A stretch of DNA of 33,185 bases. Source: a virus. Numbering within the stretch: position 1 is the first letter of the stretch; each line of letters opens with the position of its first letter. Both the position numbers and the translations under genes were made by a program. Shown here piece by piece: positions 30,845-33,185 of the stretch. The notes beneath the pieces are model-generated. The model was given only the letters and a program-made list of their open reading frames with translations, was not told where the DNA came from and searched no databases. Location: the IMG/VR virus record IMGVR_UViG_3300032006_000040, positions 1 through 33,185 of that record; one strand, given 5' to 3'.

Positions 30845-30870
30845 CTTGCACTATAGAAACCTTCTATATT
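30841..30870 (+). promoter_or_regulatory. sigma-70-like promoter before the scaffold and capsid genes, with an internal palindrome
   Basis: TTGACT (30841-30846) and TATATT (30865-30870) are 18 bases apart and each match the consensus at five of six positions. A perfect inverted repeat TATAGAA-ACC-TTCTATA (30852-30868) sits between and overlaps the -10 box, a possible operator. A transcript starting near 30877 would have a roughly 90-nt leader, with a GGGTG/CACCC hairpin (30893-30912) before the scaffold ATG at 30965. An extra promoter for capsid proteins, needed in high copy, makes sense. Confidence 0.55.
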
Positions 30871-30964
30871 AAATACTGTTGTCTGGCCCTTCGGGTGAGC
30901 TATTCGACACCCCTCCATCTCCGGTGCCACCGCCGGGATGCGTTACAGGACAGGTGAGTGACAT

Positions 30965-31444
30965 ATGACAGAAAACGACTCCACTGGATACAGTGAAGAA
31001 GGTTCTGACAGTTCAACCGAATCGAAACCAAATTTTCGACGTAAGCTAGAAGGCGAACGAGATGAGTTGCGTACAGAACGTGACCAGCTTGCTCAACAGC
31101 TAGCTAATTATGAGCGTCGAGATACATTCCGTTCAGCAGGGCTCGACCCTGATGATTCGCGTGTTAAGTATTTTGTTAAAGGTTATGAAGGCGAACTTGA
31201 TGTTGAAGCTATCCGACAGGAAGCATCAGCGGCAGGGTTCTTGGGAGCAGATGCTCCACCTCCAGCCTCGACAGCAATACCGCCAGAAGTTTTAATGGCA
31301 GAACAACGAATCCAATCTGTCGGAGAAGGCGGAGATCCGGTGTCACAAGCTGATCTTGAAGCTCGGATTAAAGCAACAAGTAATCCAGATGAATTGCGTG
31401 CTTTGATGGAGAGCGAAGGTTATCTGTGGGGCGCAGCAACCTAA
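30965..31444 (+). CDS. scaffolding-like protein
   Basis: 159 residues. A Ser/Glu-rich unstructured start (MTENDSTGYSEEGSDSSTES) leads into a coiled coil (RRKLEGERDELRTERDQLAQQ, cited in part), then DTFRSAGLDPDDSRVKYFVKGYEG and an Ala/Pro-rich linker. The C-terminus ends ALMESEGYLW. Acidic, helical and lying directly before the major capsid gene, it matches the architecture of phage scaffolds, including the GLDPxDxxxxYxxxxYxG block often found in them. It would guide capsid assembly and then leave or be degraded. No protease gene is seen nearby. Confidence 0.7.
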   Translation: MTENDSTGYSEEGSDSSTESKPNFRRKLEGERDELRTERDQLAQQLANYERRDTFRSAGLDPDDSRVKYFVKGYEGELDVEAIRQEASAAGFLGADAPPPASTAIPPEVLMAEQRIQSVGEGGDPVSQADLEARIKATSNPDELRALMESEGYLWGAAT

Positions 31445-31458
31445 TTCTCTAACCCATT

Positions 31459-31480
31459 GGAGTCCTGACCATAGGACTCC
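31459..31480 (+). promoter_or_regulatory. 8-bp hairpin directly before the capsid start codon
   Basis: GGAGTCCT (31459-31466) and AGGACTCC (31473-31480) are perfectly complementary around the loop GACCAT, three bases before the GTG of the capsid gene. The only Shine-Dalgarno-like bases (AGGA, 31473-31476) are inside the stem. It could regulate translation of the capsid gene relative to the scaffold or stabilise its mRNA. Confidence 0.6.
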
Positions 31481-31482
31481 CC

Positions 31483-32424
31483 GTGGCTTATACAACAACT
31501 ACAACTCTCGGAGATCAGGTAACAACGGCCTTCGATCAGGTTGCTTATTTCGCTTTGCGTTCACAGCCCCTGTTCGAAATGATCGCTGATGTCCGTTCAA
31601 CAGCCCAGAGCCATAACGGTTCGGGTGTACAATTCACGTTCTACGCTGACATGGCACAAGCAACATCGGCCCTCACTGAAAACAGTGACGTTACCGCTGT
31701 TGCGTTGACTGATAGCGCAGTAACCGTAACTCTCGCTGAGTACGGTAACGCTGTTATCACAACCGCCAAGGTGCGTGGAACTTCATTCCTCAATGTTGAC
31801 GCTGATGCGGCCAACATTGTTGGTTATAACATGGCTGACTCGCTCGACAAAATCGTTTCAGATGTTGCCAATGCTGGCACAAACGTAACGTATGTCGGGC
31901 AAACAAGCCGTGGCGCAATTACCGATGCGAACAACTACACCGCTTCCGAAGGCCGTAAAGCCGTCGCACAGCTTCGTAGCCGTAACGCTCCCGGTTGGGA
32001 CAATGGCAACTATGTAGCGATCATTCACCCTGACGTTTCCTACGATCTTCGTGGAGACACAGCGGTAACTGACGTTATCCAGTACCAACTGTACCAAGAC
32101 GGAGCCCCCGTTCGTGCAGGTTCAATCGGTACCTTCAATGGCATCGAATACATTGAAAACCCCCGTGCTGGCCTTATCGCCGACGGTGGCACAAGCAATG
32201 TCGATGTTTACCAAACCCTTATCTGCGGTCGCCAAGCTATTGCTAAGGCGCATTCGCGGGCTCCGGGCTTTGGCGCTGATCCAAGCATCGTGTTCGGTCC
32301 TGTGACCGACTCTTTGCGTCGGTTCAACCCTGTTGGTTGGTACCACCTCGTTGGTTACGGCATCTTCCGTGAAGATTGCCTGCAACGTGTGGAAGCATCA
32401 TCCAGTATTGGCGATAACGCCTAG
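31483..32424 (+). CDS. major capsid protein, N4-gp56 family
   Basis: 313 residues, GTG start at 31483. It opens AYTTTTTLGDQVTTAFDQVAYFALRSQPLFEMIAD, quoted only in part: the N-arm followed by a helix as in N4-gp56-type capsid proteins (TIGR04387), which are HK97-fold. The GSGVQFTFYAD and ALTENSDVTAVAL region gives the E-loop. Central NMADSLDKIVSDVANAG is the spine-like helix and NYVAIIHPDVSYDLRGD the P-domain/A-domain motif (the HPDV motif is typical of the family). It ends YGIFREDCLQRVEASSS. The protein would form the icosahedral shell with the scaffold encoded upstream. Its codon usage is noticeably C-ending at many sites, consistent with high expression. A terminator-like hairpin follows. 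Confidence 0.8.
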   Translation: MAYTTTTTLGDQVTTAFDQVAYFALRSQPLFEMIADVRSTAQSHNGSGVQFTFYADMAQATSALTENSDVTAVALTDSAVTVTLAEYGNAVITTAKVRGTSFLNVDADAANIVGYNMADSLDKIVSDVANAGTNVTYVGQTSRGAITDANNYTASEGRKAVAQLRSRNAPGWDNGNYVAIIHPDVSYDLRGDTAVTDVIQYQLYQDGAPVRAGSIGTFNGIEYIENPRAGLIADGGTSNVDVYQTLICGRQAIAKAHSRAPGFGADPSIVFGPVTDSLRRFNPVGWYHLVGYGIFREDCLQRVEASSSIGDNA

Positions 32425-32442
32425 TTAACGCCATAGAGGTTT

Positions 32443-32479
32443 GGAGGGGTCGGGTTTTCCCCCTTTCCCCGGCCCCTCC
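32443..32479 (+). terminator. strong terminator-like hairpin after the capsid gene
   Basis: 32443-32454 (GGAGGGGTCGGG) pairs with 32468-32479 (CCCGGCCCCTCC) over 12 positions, one a U-G pair, around a 13-nt loop. The following bases (ATTATCCTCTGCTATCATTT) contain some T but no long run, so termination may be partial. It would lower expression of downstream genes compared with the capsid gene. Confidence 0.65.
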
Positions 32480-32504
32480 ATTATCCTCTGCTATCATTTC
32501 AATT

Positions 32505-32603
32505 ATGCCTATCGTTAATGGAAAGAAGTATCCTTATACCGCTAAAGGTAAAAAGGCTGCTGCTGCCGCAAGAAAGAAAAAGAATGCAAAAACCAAACGG
32601 TGA
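32505..32603 (+). CDS. 32-residue very basic peptide
   Basis: An ATG at 32505 opens a frame of 32 codons to the TGA at 32603. The product begins MPIVNGKKYPYTAKGKKAA and continues with Ala/Lys/Arg, ending KNAKTKR: 14 of 32 residues are Lys or Arg. Short MPxVNGKKYPYTxKGK peptides occur after the capsid gene in marine phages, which supports coding. It probably binds DNA or the negative inner capsid surface. No Shine-Dalgarno is obvious. Confidence 0.65.
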   Translation: MPIVNGKKYPYTAKGKKAAAAARKKKNAKTKR

Positions 32604-32647
32604 TGTAACGATCAGGCCAAAGCCGATCCAAGGAACAGGTACTGCTA

Positions 32648-33085
32648 ATGGCTAGTGGTCTTTACGTTGAGACTTTCGAAGCTGCGTTTAAGAACGATCT
32701 CGCACTTGACATGGACAATGACACATTTAAGTGCATGTTGGTCAACGCTTCTTATTCCCCGAACTTTGAAACTCACACAAATAAATCAGATGTAACAAAC
32801 GAAATTTCGGGTACTGGTTATACACTCGGTGGCGAAGCTCTCACTAGTGTCGCAATGACTAGTAGTTCTGATGGAACGGGCACAATTAAATGGGATGCAG
32901 ATGACGTATCGTGGACCAGTTCTACGTTGTCGAATGTACGAGCCGGAGTTATCTACGATGACACGGTGACGAACGACCGTCTGATTGCATACATAGATTT
33001 CGGGGGAGATTTCAGCACAACGTCAGGCACATTCCAAATACAGTGGAATGCGTCTGGCATTTTCACCCTTGATTTGGTTCCATAG
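32648..33085 (+). CDS. small beta-rich virion protein (decoration-like)
   Basis: 145 residues. It opens ASGLYVETFEAAFKNDLALDM and contains DNDTFKCMLVNASYSPN, EISGTGYTLGGEAL, then VRAGVIYDDTVTNDRLIAYIDFGG and a C-terminal strand SGIFTLDLVP. The pattern 'D..TDTxKVxLV......SGTGYTxGG..L' is common in marine phage structural proteins of this size and suggests an immunoglobulin-like or beta-sandwich domain that decorates the capsid or belongs to the neck. AAGGAAC lies about 14 bases before the ATG, rather far. Role inferred from position after the capsid gene. Confidence 0.65.
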   Translation: MASGLYVETFEAAFKNDLALDMDNDTFKCMLVNASYSPNFETHTNKSDVTNEISGTGYTLGGEALTSVAMTSSSDGTGTIKWDADDVSWTSSTLSNVRAGVIYDDTVTNDRLIAYIDFGGDFSTTSGTFQIQWNASGIFTLDLVP

Positions 33086-33093
33086 GAGCAATA

Positions 33094-33185
33094 ATGCCAA
33101 GTTCAAACTATCCAACATCTCTTGACACAACCTCAACGCAGGTAACTCCAAGCTCAACAACTGACTTGGATGCGTCAGGGTACGA
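33094..33185 (+). CDS. 3'-truncated structural protein (head or tail fibre-like N-terminus)
   Basis: An ATG at 33094 with AGGAG six bases upstream starts a frame that runs off the right edge; 30 complete codons are visible. It opens MPSSNYPTSLDTTSTQVTP and continues SSTTDLDASGY. A start of the form YPTSLD.......(L/D)D..GY is often seen in phage fibre or head-fibre proteins, where it attaches the protein to the virion. The remaining part is outside the window. Confidence 0.6.
   Translation, partial: MPSSNYPTSLDTTSTQVTPSSTTDLDASGY

Overview
The window is almost all of a tailed double-stranded DNA bacteriophage genome (Caudoviricetes). This rests on a large terminase with Walker and nuclease motifs, a portal-type protein, a scaffold-like protein, an N4-gp56-type HK97-fold major capsid protein and a phage recombination module. 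No host gene, integrase or lysogeny repressor is visible. The host is probably an actinobacterium: the ferredoxin has the actinobacterial single-cluster pattern and the lysozyme-like enzyme resembles actinobacterial transglycosylases. This is inference. Base composition is intermediate, coding is very dense, and most neighbouring genes overlap by 1-8 nt (ATGA, TAATG and TAGTG junctions).

There are two transcription units. The late unit lies on the + strand from 13933 to the right edge, where it is cut inside a gene at 33094. It appears to resume at the left edge inside another gene and ends at 4545. The early unit lies on the - strand from 13193 down to 4542. The units diverge from a roughly 740-nt non-coding region (13194-13932), and their stop codons overlap at 4542-4545. 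This fits a circular or circularly permuted map of which the window misses only a piece between 33185 and 1.

Early (-) unit: many small unknown proteins, a DUF932 protein, a Cas4/RecB-like Fe-S nuclease, a Rad52/Sak-type annealing protein, SSB, an Hjc-like Holliday junction resolvase, a helicase-loader-like protein, a lysozyme-like transglycosylase and a PAPS-reductase-family PP-loop protein. No DNA polymerase, replicative helicase or primase is seen, so replication probably borrows the host replisome.

Late (+) unit: an unknown basic protein, two small membrane proteins, a cassette of two cysteine-rich proteins flanking a ferredoxin, terminase, portal, a 2302-residue giant protein, three further presumed virion proteins, a promoter-like site, scaffold, major capsid protein, a terminator-like hairpin, a 32-residue basic peptide, a decoration-like protein and a truncated adhesin-like gene. 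At the left edge follow a truncated gene, a zinc-ribbon protein, a connector-like protein, a 642-residue tail-like protein and an exonuclease/zinc-ribbon fusion. No tape-measure gene is visible, so a short-tailed virion with the giant protein as internal or ejection protein is possible but unproven.

The most unusual parts are (1) the 13198-13402 element, whose Watson-Crick stems nest into a branched RNA that closes on the ribosome-binding site of the first early gene; (2) the ferredoxin plus cysteine-rich protein cassette at 15651-16254; (3) the giant protein; and (4) the G/T-only tract at 13651-13720. At least ten genes are too short for ordinary ORF cut-offs or need corrected starts; they are listed individually.
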